From Atopsyche davidsoni (taxonomy: Eukaryota; Arthropoda; Insecta; Trichoptera; Hydrobiosidae), in NCBI GenBank assembly GCA_022113835.1, contig JAILWY010000012.1:12710001-12774000 (forward strand): a stretch of DNA of 64,000 nucleotides, given 5' to 3'. Positions 50,901 through 62,900 of the stretch are shown piece by piece. Made by a program: the position numbers and the translations under genes. How positions within the stretch are numbered: position 1 is the first letter of the stretch; every line of letters starts with the position of its first letter. The notes below the pieces were generated by a model. That model did not search any database, had not been told where the DNA came from, and saw only the letters and a list, made by a program, of their open reading frames with translations.

Positions 50901-53900
50901 GCTAAATATATTTAAATGTTAGGTTGACTTTTATGTTTGTCGAAATGTGGTTTTGCGTTCATTTAAATATTTTAGGATAAACAAGTAAACACGTTTGCAA
51001 AAAAAACTAACAAATAAAGTAAACAAAACTTCATAAATATTTTGTCTTCAATACGTACAGTGTTGCTCGGTAGGCGACACTATGTAAATGCATAAAAATG
51101 TTAAATAACTTAGTCGATTTATATTTACGTAGAAAACGTTGTTGCATCGGAGCTACGGTGACTGTACACACACGCGCAATAAATTAATATAAAATATAGA
51201 CGAAAAAATATTATTCTACTGTTTTTTTAGTTCTGTAATTTAACATTGACTCGGAAAATATAATAATAGAGACAAACAGTTTATTCAACTTACATACGAT
51301 TACAGGTTGTTTGGATTGATTTTATTTCTCCGAGAATATGGCGACCGCAGGTATAATCTAACGCTTACTGCGTTATCAAATTATTTTTAATATTGTTTCA
51401 TACATCATGAAAAGAATAACAATCCCAAATAGTTCTTCCGCGCAATGGTATTTATGGAGTTCATTATTACTGCTGAGCAGGTACTTATATTACCCCCGCA
51501 TTCCTACCGAAATTTCCTAAAATACCTCCCTCACTATTCTAGCACAATATTGATTGCGTGTAACAGTTTCTGTCGTTCCTCGTAATTTAGTTTTTGTATT
51601 ATCGCCTGCCTCCCGCGAGCGGGACAAATCCAGAAGGCGATAACGCGATAAACTGACAATTCACAAGATTGCCAACATTAAGAAAACTACTCGAACCCAC
51701 AGCTTTATTAAGGGAGAAATCTTATCCACTTTGGAAGAATTTATGTATGTCTCGATTGGGGAAAGAAACAGAACGGGTTGGATAGTTGACTCTTGACCGA
51801 GAACTCGTCGGTACGAACCTCGCCCTGATGCGTGAATCCCAAACTGTACTGATTAAGTTGTTAGGAATTGGACGAAGACTTGAAGATCGGAAGACAACTC
51901 GCATATGGAGAGTGCTAGTGAAAATCACAAACAAATTAAAAGACGCGATGTAGTAATGTAATGATACAGTACTTCATCGGTATGTTTGAATATACCAACA
52001 AACAAGACAAATCTGCCATTTTTGCGTTGATTGACAAATATAATATTGAATTATATGTAGCACATTTTTTTAGTCTAGTCTAGATCTTAACGATAAATAG
52101 ACGGTTACATTTTTTTGAACACAGATCACCGTAGTATTTGTATGTAGTGCTATAATGCAATGGGCAGACTGTGATTTCAGCACCAGGACAAGTCCATTTG
52201 CATGCGCAACGAGCTAGATTTAATTTCAAGTTAGTGTTTGCATAAAAAGCCACCCGGTCTAAGGCGTGACAGAAGATTCTCATATTATACGGTTTAGACC
52301 CTTTAGGTAATTTTGTTGTAGAGACTAGTTTTATAAATGTGAGTGTATTTTTGGGTGACTGCGTTATTTAAAAATATGTTTAATGCGTACCGCACGAGTC
52401 GGTCGATGCCATGGATTACTAAGGTAGGCCAGGCGTTCGGGATTGCGCGGTAGTACAACCATTACCGGATATCAATATTACATTTTTGAGAAATTTTCAA
52501 ATAAAATAAAAACATGACCTATTTTATGACTTATTAGACACTATGGTATTTTTCGAAAATTTATTATTACAAAAATGAAGAAAAGTGAAAAAGAACTTCT
52601 ACTGCGGGATTCCTTACGCGAATCAGCATTTCAAATTTAATGAAATGAATTTTCTAGTTTTTAATCTAATCTGAATATTAAATTTAATTATTTAAATATT
52701 TATCTCATAATGAGTAATCCATGTCTATTTGGAAGTTACTACATACCTACTGACCTGCCTTTTCTAACGACTCGAGTGATGACATACTTTCAATGGACAA
52801 TCTTTCTATTGAGCCGATTTGAGTGTGATTTTCGGCATGAATATTGACCACATTTTAATTGACATCTGTCCAAGGATTCGAATTAAAAGGTGGATTTTGA
52901 CGGAAGAGTGAATAAATAATGAATTGCGTCAATTTTAAGGTTTAAAAATAAACTATTTATGTTTCGCGGTTGCTATAGAAGAATATCACTCACTAATTCG
53001 CGCTATCGGCGCGAGGTATAACCTAATGTCGTATATTCAAAATAATAACGAAAAAAAAAATTATATAACGCGATCGCAACTCGCTCGTTTTCAAAATTAA
53101 AATCTAGAGTTGCCATCATTGTGGCGGAAAATTGCGGAAGAAATGCTCAAATAACGAAATATTGCACAAACAGAAAAGTAAAATATCGACAAAAACTAAA
53201 CGCAACGCAGCGGGTTTACTAAATGCAACAACAATTATGCCACGCAATAAATACCAAATGAGGTAACTTTGCGCAACAGTTTATTCTCGTTAGTCACTCG
53301 AGTACAAAACCTCGCCATCGTTCTTAAAAAATAAATATTTTTCAACTATTTAAGCGAAAGCAAAATTAGCAGGATGTTACAAAATTATAGTAAATCAACA
53401 CCCAGCGAAATGCAGATTTCACATGCTAACTGTATCAATTCAAGACGGCGATCGTTGCACGCTCAGTTACATGAAAGAATTGCCTATTTCAATTCAATTT
53501 CAAAAAGTGCCTGTCTATCTGCGGAGCAATCTCAACCCGAGGGCGGAGCGGCTGTCGCCAGTTGAAGATTTAATGAAAATGCAGAAGGAGAGCTCCGGTT
53601 TAATTTTCCGAGACGAGCGACGGGCGGAGATATGTTAATCGAATCGAGGGACTCGATTCGTCTCGAGGCGGGCCGATCTAATTAGGAACGGAGCTGCGAA
53701 TCTGCACATGCGGTGCGCCTCGGGGCACCTCGGGACGCAGAGCGGGCACGGGCACGGGCGCGGCACAGGCACGGGCACCGGCACCGGCACGGGCACGGGC
53801 ACGGGCACGGGCACGGGCACCTGTCCGCGCCGAGTCTTTGGCGACAGTGCGAATGTCGTTTGACCCAGATAGCGCCTGCCGCGGTCGGCGGTGTTCTCGG

Positions 53901-56900
53901 TCACGGCCGCAGTGCCGCAAGAAGTGCGCCGCGCGCTCACTCCGCGGGGCCCTCGCCCAGCCCCGCCCCGCCCCGCCCCGCCTCGCTTCGCCTCGCCGTC
54001 CCGCCTCGCCGCCCCGCCTCGCCCCGCCTCGCCCCGCCCCGCCTCGCGTATCCGATTCTTAGTGATGAGAAGCTAATTTACGTGCTTCTTTGGTGTTTTC
54101 TCACAATCATCGCGGATCACCGGGAAGTAAAACGGAAATTAGGTAAACCGCAATGAATGCGCGATTAAGGCGCCACGGAACGAGCCGCCTTGCGGGTGTG
54201 GATATTCCGATTTCGGACGATATTTAAGTTTTACAGTAAAAAAGAATTCCAGACTAAAAATGTTCCCTCTTTATCAGCGAGCATTCGATCCCGGAGAACC
54301 AGAAACTCGAGGTCGGAGTGAAACAGGATGCGATAGTGATACGTGGTCGGTCGTTTAAAAATGTATTTAATTTATTTCCCTCCTTTGAGGAATGACTCGA
54401 ATACGATATAGTCAGTAATAAACGAATTACAAAATGCAGATATTGAAAATCCAATAGCGTGCCCACAGAGAAAAGGGAGGTTTCGCAAAAAAATCGGCTG
54501 ACTCATGCAAAATGAGAATGATAAAATTTTCATCTAGAATATTCAGAACCGTGAATCACATTCTATGAACGTACTTTTGAACGAGAGTTACTCATATTTT
54601 GTTTTTTATTTATATTTTTGTAGATGAAAAATTACAATAATATACCTCCTTTTAATATTTTTTCGTATGTTTCAAATCGCGATATTCAATTTAGAAAATG
54701 TGTCCTTAACGACCCTTATCGCGTGTAAAAAATATTAATCCGCAATTTTATCAATCATCATAACCGATATGCATACCCAAAAAGTACTCGCATGATAATT
54801 TCAACTTTGGATGATTCATTTGATTAAAATTTTATCTGTCGAAGCTGTTCGTTCGGAACCGAGCGGAGAAATTAGTTGTGCAAAATCGAGCGATAAACCG
54901 CTGTCGTCTCGGTTCGCGTCCGGCAAATTATCAAGTTATCGTAATATTTGGCCGGCACCGAAAAGAAAACCACCGATAAGGCGGCGGTGAGTCACGGGCG
55001 CCGCGACACGCGCACCCGGTGCGGCCTGCACGCTCTGCGAGTGCACCGGAGCCCTCTCCACCCGTCGCGACACGGCGTGCGAATCGCCCATAGCGTCCTC
55101 CGGTTCGTTGTTTACTTAGGTAAAACTATAAAACATCAAGAAAACCTAAAATAAGGGCGTCGCGACGCGGGGAGAGAGCTCGTCGCGATGCGGCCTGCAC
55201 GCGCCGCACCGGTGGCGTCCGGCAAGCGCGGACGGGCGAGAGTCGCGGAGACATCGCGCATCTTCCGCTCTAAATCCGCGAGAATTTTATTACCCAATTA
55301 TTTTACTCACAAATACGAAATAAAATTAAGCGACGGAACCGTTTTCGGCGCGCTGGAGATTTTTTCTTCACTAATTTGGCAATAAATTAAAATAATATTG
55401 TGATGAGTCAAACGAATTCTCATCGACAAGAAGCTTTTATCTCAAAGTAGGCTGTTCACTCGATCGGCGGCATTTATTACTTTTAACAATTGAAGTGTCG
55501 GGCTCTCATTTCTTGCGAAATGTCGACACATTTCAGAAACGCGAGGACGGATTTCGGGAATTAGTATTTAGCGCTTTTGGAATTTGGACATCAGAGTCCG
55601 CGGAAATGCGATCCAGCTCGAGGGCCGCCTCGCGGGGGACCCCGGGCGAGGGACCAGGCGAGGGCGAGGGCGAGGGCGAGGGCGAGGGCGAGGGCGCGCC
55701 CTTTACGCTTTGTCCCGCCCGGGAAACGCGTTTCCGCGAAGGGTCGCTTTGCAAACAAGTTCAATCACTTCGGAATGACGAGTGACTAGTGTGCCCATCG
55801 ATAAACGGCGTCGATGAACTATTATTATTTTTAGTGGGTATCAATTATTGGAAGGTCAATATCGCCCCTTTGAAACAGAATAAATGATTCATTAGCATTA
55901 AGATAGATTCGCGTCCCCGCAGTCGAGGTGTCGGACGAGCTTGCCGGATAGCCCGGGGGTGTCGAACGACCGAGACTCTCGTCAGATTCGCCGGCGGCAC
56001 GGGACGCCTTCCCGGTAGTGAGATTCCTCAGCAGGCCGCCTGGCCGCCTACCCGCAGCCGCAGCCGCAGCCGCAGCCGCAGAGAGTGGCGGCGAGCGTGC
56101 AGATTGCCGGGCGAGGCGAGGCGACGCCCGCCGCGCTCCGTCCCCCTCGCTCGCCGCCGCCGGCGCCCGCTCTCCGTCTCGCTCTGTCGCCAAGGTGACC
56201 AAGGTCGATGTCACATCCTTAGCGGGAAACGCCGCTCAGTCATTGTTCTCGAAACATCTGAGACGTCCGGGCCGGTGTGCGGCGAGACGGATCGGCGAAT
56301 TCAAAATTAATAAATAAATGCAAAACGCAAGGAGATTTTCATTTCTTCGAGTCCCGTGTTGTGGATTTGCCCTACGCGTGAGAAAAGAGGCACGGATCGA
56401 TGGCGCGATCTGTTGGCGTTTGCGGGAAACGCGAGAGTGACATTTGAAAACTTCTTGTCTTTGATTTCTTGTTTGGCAGGTTTATAATTTTGTATTATTC
56501 AGAAACCGACGTCTATTGTGTTACTTTCACAGATAAAAACATTTTTTTTTACGAAATATAAACTTCGATAACCCGATTGATGTCACATTTTATAGATTAG
56601 TTAATAAAGCACGACTTTAGGAAATTTTTATTGTTTGTTTGTGGTATGTTGTTTATGGCACAGCGCGTTCAGTTATGCACCCGAAGTGTAGAGAGCGGTA
56701 AATACAAAATTTTAGATGATACAACCTTACTAAAGGCTGGTATATTTTTCAAATTAATGTTATTGACCTTCAAAATACCCGGAGAACATAAAAATGAATT
56801 TGATGGTAACTATCTAAGATCTAGATATGATTAAATTATTATGCAGAAAATTATCATTAAACTCATTTGAATTGGTTATTTAAAATAATTAAAATTTTGT

Positions 56901-59900
56901 CTCACCCTTCCTAATCAGCAAACTTGTAACTCTTCTGAGAGCCTCTCTGGGAGACTTGTGGAAGAATTTAGGTGTCAAGTTTGGTGGGAGGGTCAACGGT
57001 TTTCTTGAACTGTCCCACGGGCCAGCGTGATGGCTGGTAGAAGAAGCTGACATAGGCAACCGCTCCAGGTGTTCAATAGACACTGGCCTGTGATCAAAAT
57101 ATATATATTTATTTTTAAATTATTTTTATTTCATGAGGTTGTTAGTTATCTAAATTTAAAAAAATATATACCTGAGTCTTTGTTTGGGATACCATCCCCG
57201 AGCCGGTCCACCGGCAAGCCTTAGCAGTTCAGCACCGGCAAGTGCTCTCTCCATAGAACCACTGCCTCGGCCGTATCCTCCCACAGTGCAACTACCACCT
57301 ATCGAAGAAGATAATGAATAAATCTGTCAGTATAATCAAAGAGAGCAGATAAATCATTGATTTATTGTTTTTTAGATTTCTAGCAATTTTGTGTTAAAAT
57401 AGTACTCCATTGTTGTTACTTATTAATTAATAAATATTTTTTATGAAATGTAAAAGTTTTTTCATCATAATATAAGCAAGCAGGTTAATATAAAAAATTA
57501 TAGTGACAGTAAATTCTGAATGATTATATATAAATAAATGATTAATAAAACTTTTAATTAAAATATTTGTTCATGTTTAATGAATTGTCATAGGTCTTGA
57601 ATTTTATATGAAGTATTGATTGAATTCTGGAAAATGCAAAAATGCTAGTCAACTGTGAGGATATTCAATATAGTAAAATGAAAAGAATATTGATACAATG
57701 CATTTCATATGATTGTATAGATAATTTAGCATTTGAATGTTATGCTTGTGAAAAATATAACTTCTTACTCATAGTTTGAATTGAATTCATAGTGTTGCTC
57801 TGCCGAGGACCATCAGTAGTACGGCGATGTGGAGTTCTAGGAACGTCACAACCACGTCCAAAGACTGGAGTCTCAGGCAAACTGGCTGATGTCTGTAGAC
57901 CTCCTCCACTGCAGCCGTCTTCGCGCCCTCGTTGGCGTTGTAACGTACGGCGTCTTCCACTCATTATACCCATATCTAAAATTTATTGATGTGAATAAAA
58001 ATCATTGATAAGTATATGGCATGCAATGAGTTGTTGTTTTGCAAAACTAGTAATATACGTTCACAATGCATGCATCTTATAATTCTTCTAGTTTTTCAAA
58101 TTGTCCTGCTTATATCTCAAGTTAAACAAAAGTAGATTTTTTTAATGCAAAAAGTTAAACGTTTGGTCTAATGATAGAAATTATTTTAATATAAAAATAA
58201 AATGTTATCTAGATGTTTGACAGATTTATTTAATTGACTGACTAAATATATTTTACTTATGGTCTTTAGTTTGATTATGCCAGTTGGCATACCACCTATA
58301 TGACTACTATATTTAACAAATATTTTTTGTATGTTTGTTAATAAGTCACTGTAATGTAAAAATTATAGTACTATTAAATTATTTCTCCCATAATGTATGT
58401 CATTCTTTCATAAATTATATATGAAGTGTATAGTAAAAGTCTAAAGAGTTAATAGCATGAGAAAAACAGTTCATTATTAAATGTGGTGCTTGTGTAAATG
58501 GCAATCGAACTCACTGTTCAATGATTAAAATGAATGGAATTACTGTGTAAATTTGTTACTTTTTTACCATCAATCTATTTTAGTTTATGTTACTATAATA
58601 ATATTTACCTGAAGGAAGTGTCCTTCTGTCAGTTGACATTGTTTTGTTTGAGTTATTGTTTCTTCGATTTTTGCTAAAGCCAGTATCCATTGAACGAGTT
58701 TTCAAACTGTTGGTAGTCGGCTCTCGGTGAGGAGGTATTGCAGGAGGATCTAGAGATCTGTAAATAAATGTCATTTTGGAATATTGTAAAATATAAATAT
58801 AAAATTATAAAAAATATAAAATTGAAGACAGATTGAAGTGATTATAAACGCTTTTAATATTGTATAATAAAATAAGTATCTCTAAAAAAATGTCAAATTG
58901 ATTATTTTTATTTTGTTTTTACAAAGATATACATGATTAAAGTTGTGATAAAATTTTTATAATAAGCCAAATAAAGTACATCATACAAAAAATATGATCA
59001 ATTGTTCAACCAAATTATGGAGCCATAATTATTTTCAATACTGATAATAGTAGTCATTGTTATTTTAATTATTTGGTGTTATGGTCTGATTTTGTCTTTT
59101 TAATGTTTCAAGGTTTTAGTACCTGTATCTTCAGGGAATTGAAGATAAGGACCAAAACGTTAAAATATTAAAAAATCAAAATTGTGGCATAACAACACCC
59201 AAGAACCGACTATTTATATTTGAGATCATTTTAATATTCAATAATATAATTTACTGATGAGTATTATTAATTTATTTTTTGCACACCCACATTTATTGGG
59301 TAATTCAGGTAATTGATTCTCAGGTTTATCTGATTGGATCACTTGGCTGAGATAGCCGTGGAGGTGCAGGAAAAAACTTTTCCAAGGATTTTTGTTAAAC
59401 AGTAGTTACTAATAAGTGCAAATAATACTTAAAATTACCTGTGATAAATATCAGTGTTAGGGGTAGGAAGAGTATCAGCTTTGCATTTTGAAATGTGGGT
59501 TTTTTCTAGAGGCTGAAGAATCTCTGAATATTCATCATCATCTTCTTGAACTGGGGATGGAGGGAGAGGAGGAAATTGTGGAGATCCCGGAGAATTAGGC
59601 AGGGGACCAAAGTCATGGATGTGTGGCTTGAATGAATGTTCCACTATCTGAACATGGATAGGGAAATCTGCTCCACTCGACCCAGTAGAATCGGAAGATG
59701 ATGCTTGTCGATTAAACGAGATAGGCATCTCCTTTGAACTTGTGGATTTATGAATTCCATTTCTCTTGGTACTGTTAGGTTTATCTCGATGATAATCGAG
59801 AAGTCTTTTATTAGGAATTTCATTGTGACTGGATGATTTTTGTATATCGTTTCTTTTATGCCTCTCTCCGGAGTTATAAGATGCATTAGTAATAATTGGG

Positions 59901-62900
59901 ATTTCCGATGCTGTATTGCTGTATTCATCTTTATGAATATCCCAGTCCTTGTGCAAGTATTGTGCGTGGAATTGTTGATCCCTTCCTTGGCTAAGTAAAG
60001 CGCTGATGTTGTTTTCTATTTTCTTAAGAGGTGAAGTGTCTTCACTCGAATGGCTAGGACTCTCAAAGTCTTCTTCCTCTTCCACCGTGGTTGTTAATAT
60101 TTGACGAGCAGCAGATGCTTCCGTTTCTGCTGTTAGGCTCGGCAAAGAAATTACTCTTACAACAGAGGGAGGTACAATTCCTAGATCTGTTGTCTCATTA
60201 AAATTTGGTCCATTTGTGGATGATTCCACTCCTTCTTTCATCAAAGACTGTATATTGTCAAAGGTACATGAATATTTCTTGAAATCCATAAATCGGTTCT
60301 GCGGTGAAAGCTTATTAGGAACTGCAGCATTCTTGTTGAGAAAACATTCATCAGACCTATTTTGTAGTTTTTTATTCTTAGGACTCTCATTGAAGAAGTC
60401 TCTCCCAATGTGTTTATCTTGACTGTTATTTAAATCTAAACTCAGCCGTGATTTGGGTGATGTCAGTTCTTTGCCGAGATGATTGGATGGTGGGATGCAT
60501 AGGTCAACACTGTAGCGAGAGTTAGGATTTGTCAATTCTCTACTATATCTTGAGTTGAAGTCAATGCTGTATCGCGAATGCGGTATACTTAAATCTGAAC
60601 TGAGACGAGAATTCAGAGATGAAACAGAATTGTGTGAGCCTGACATTGACATTCCACTGATAGAGAGAGAGGAGCCGTCCATGGATTGTTCACCATCCAA
60701 ATTTTTGTTTGATATTTCATTTTGAATATGCTGTTGGATATTTCTTGGAGGCTTCTGAGGTTTTTTACCAAATTCAGGTATATGTTTTCGGTCTTTTTTA
60801 CCACGACGAATGATATAAGTTCCTGTTGCATTGATTTCTGTGATGTCTTCAGGTAGGGGCATCTGTTCAGATTCAGTATCAGAGAACGGACTGACGATTT
60901 CATCTTCTGTAGAGCAGTGCAAAGGTGGTGGTGGCCAATAGTCTCCATGGGCTTCATTTATCCATTCATCTAGTTTTTGAGGAATAGAGCTTGTACTCGA
61001 ATTTGAGTTGTCACCAGACTTTCTTCTTCTGCGACCCACCACCTGTAAATATATTCAGTGGTTATAAAAAAAAATGCTACACATATAAATATACATAATA
61101 CTATTGTATAATTATAAATAAAATAAGTGGGGAAAGAAATCACACAAATCAAAATGGTTTTAAATGTTTGTAAATAAGATCTCATTATGAAAAGAAACAT
61201 TTATACCTTACTACTCCCTGGTGTTAGGAGAGGATCATCATCTAGTGAGACTTCCCAAGCTATAGAACTTCTCTTGGATGGTGTGAGAGTTATAGGAGGA
61301 GGCAGTGGCAATGATTCTTCAAGAGAATCATCTGAGAAGTGATCTTCTTCATCGGTCACACCGGACGCTCTCTTCTTACTTGGGGATATTATTATAGTCT
61401 CTGTTGGGCCACGGCATACTTCACGGTGTCTCTCCATAGATCCGGCTAATGTACGCGGAGGAACTTTGCCTCCAGGAGAGAGAATTTCATCATCTGATCG
61501 ATGCTCTTTTCTGGTTTGTTTCTTTAAATCTGGATTACTGGGAGATAATCTAGCAGTAAAAGATGTGGACAGAGGAGGTGCATTTTTGGGTAGTCCGTAT
61601 GTCGGAGAATGTAACTGTTTAGTGTATGGGACATTTGCACCTGGATAAATGGTAACAGGATGTTCATTATAAGGCATATTTCCCAAGACAAAATCATTTT
61701 CATAGTTAAAGCTGCTAGTGAGTGGAAATGTTGTTTTTGGGTGCTCAATGCTGGGAGACCTCAATGAAGGTATAGGATTGTTTAGTTTTCCCAAACGATC
61801 TTCTCTTTTCTGACGTGGCGGTAGCCAAGAGGGTGGTGAGGTGAGATGAGGTGGTTGATGAGTACCATAAGGCAAAGAAGAAAATTTGCATTGTGGTGCA
61901 AATTGTGGGTCTTGGTGAACAGGGTTCACATTAACACCACTGGGCGGAGATTTCTCCCACCCAAAAGGCCTCTGGTGACGAGTTTTTGGCTAAAAATAAA
62001 AAAAAATCACATAAAGTAATGATGAAAATAAATATTCTTATTGATTTCACATTTGTATGCACACTTGGAAAGAGAGTAATTATACTATGAATTTGCAGTC
62101 ATGTTTAGATATTTACTGTATTTTAAGATAAGTTGTAAAATGAATTTTGACTTCAGCCTGCAATTAGGGTTTCAATCAATAACTTTTCTTTTAAACATAT
62201 TAATGTCTATAATGCTAATTGTCATAAATAATTTTATAGTCATTAAAGTCTCACAATGCAAATGAACTAATATGCTTGTGAAAATGATTGAAATTGATAA
62301 AAGTGACTATTTTATATATACACATTGAAGAGAAAAGCATTGCTTCATTTGTAATAGTAAAGCTTATACCAGGGTAGTTTGTGTAGAATTGTTGGTGGCT
62401 GATCCATTGCAGCTAATTAATGAATCTGGTTGCGAATGTAGCGGTGATAGTGGTTGATTCATTTGAGCAATACATCTCTTAGAAGAATTTGATGGAGATA
62501 CTCTGGAAAAATAAAAAATATTATATTTAAAATTAATGGAATTACATATTATTTCTATAGATGTTTTATGTGGTGAAAAATAAACGGTAGTCTATCTCAA
62601 TTAACCTGGATATCAATATGAACAAAAAAATAGACATAGTCAAATATTTTGGAAAGTATCAATGATAACTTATCAGTTTGCAATTTGTTCAAATGAATAT
62701 ATATTTGGTACAAAAGTCTACCTTAGATATTAAAGTATCTGTGTGAACAGATTAATATGTTCACCGAAACCTTAGAATTTAAAAGACTCTGGTGTAGTAA
62801 CTTATTTACACATATGAGATAGCACCTTAACATCTTTTTATGCCAAGCAATGTGACTGCCAATGTGATATTTGTGGTGTTGATATTTTTTACATATTTGG

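Larger units (their letters stand above)
39215..56905 (-). other. 17.7 kb intron of the scaffold-like gene
   Basis: No exon that I can support joins the phase-1 donor at 56906 to the phase-1 acceptor at 39214. The AT-rich background carries GC-rich islands at about 40720-40980, 43650-43830, 45790-45895, 46480-46960, 47280-48620, 48890-49510, 50300-50620, 53510-54060 and 54950-56300. Many hold minisatellites, listed separately. All long open frames in this span lie in those islands, overlap on both strands and have no recognisable domain. Confidence 0.6.

Noticed and set aside
53635..54156. Overlapping frames rich in Arg-Ala or Pro-Val dipeptides
   Set aside because: Direct translation of the CGGGCA and CCCCG arrays.
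56631..56834. 67 aa plus-strand frame just right of the GC islands
   Set aside because: No upstream or downstream splice partners, low-information sequence, and it lies opposite the large intron. Probably random.
59221..59245. TGAGATCATTTT, which matches the start of the bantam microRNA
   Set aside because: Identity stops after about 12 bases and no precursor hairpin is evident. Chance match in AT-rich DNA.
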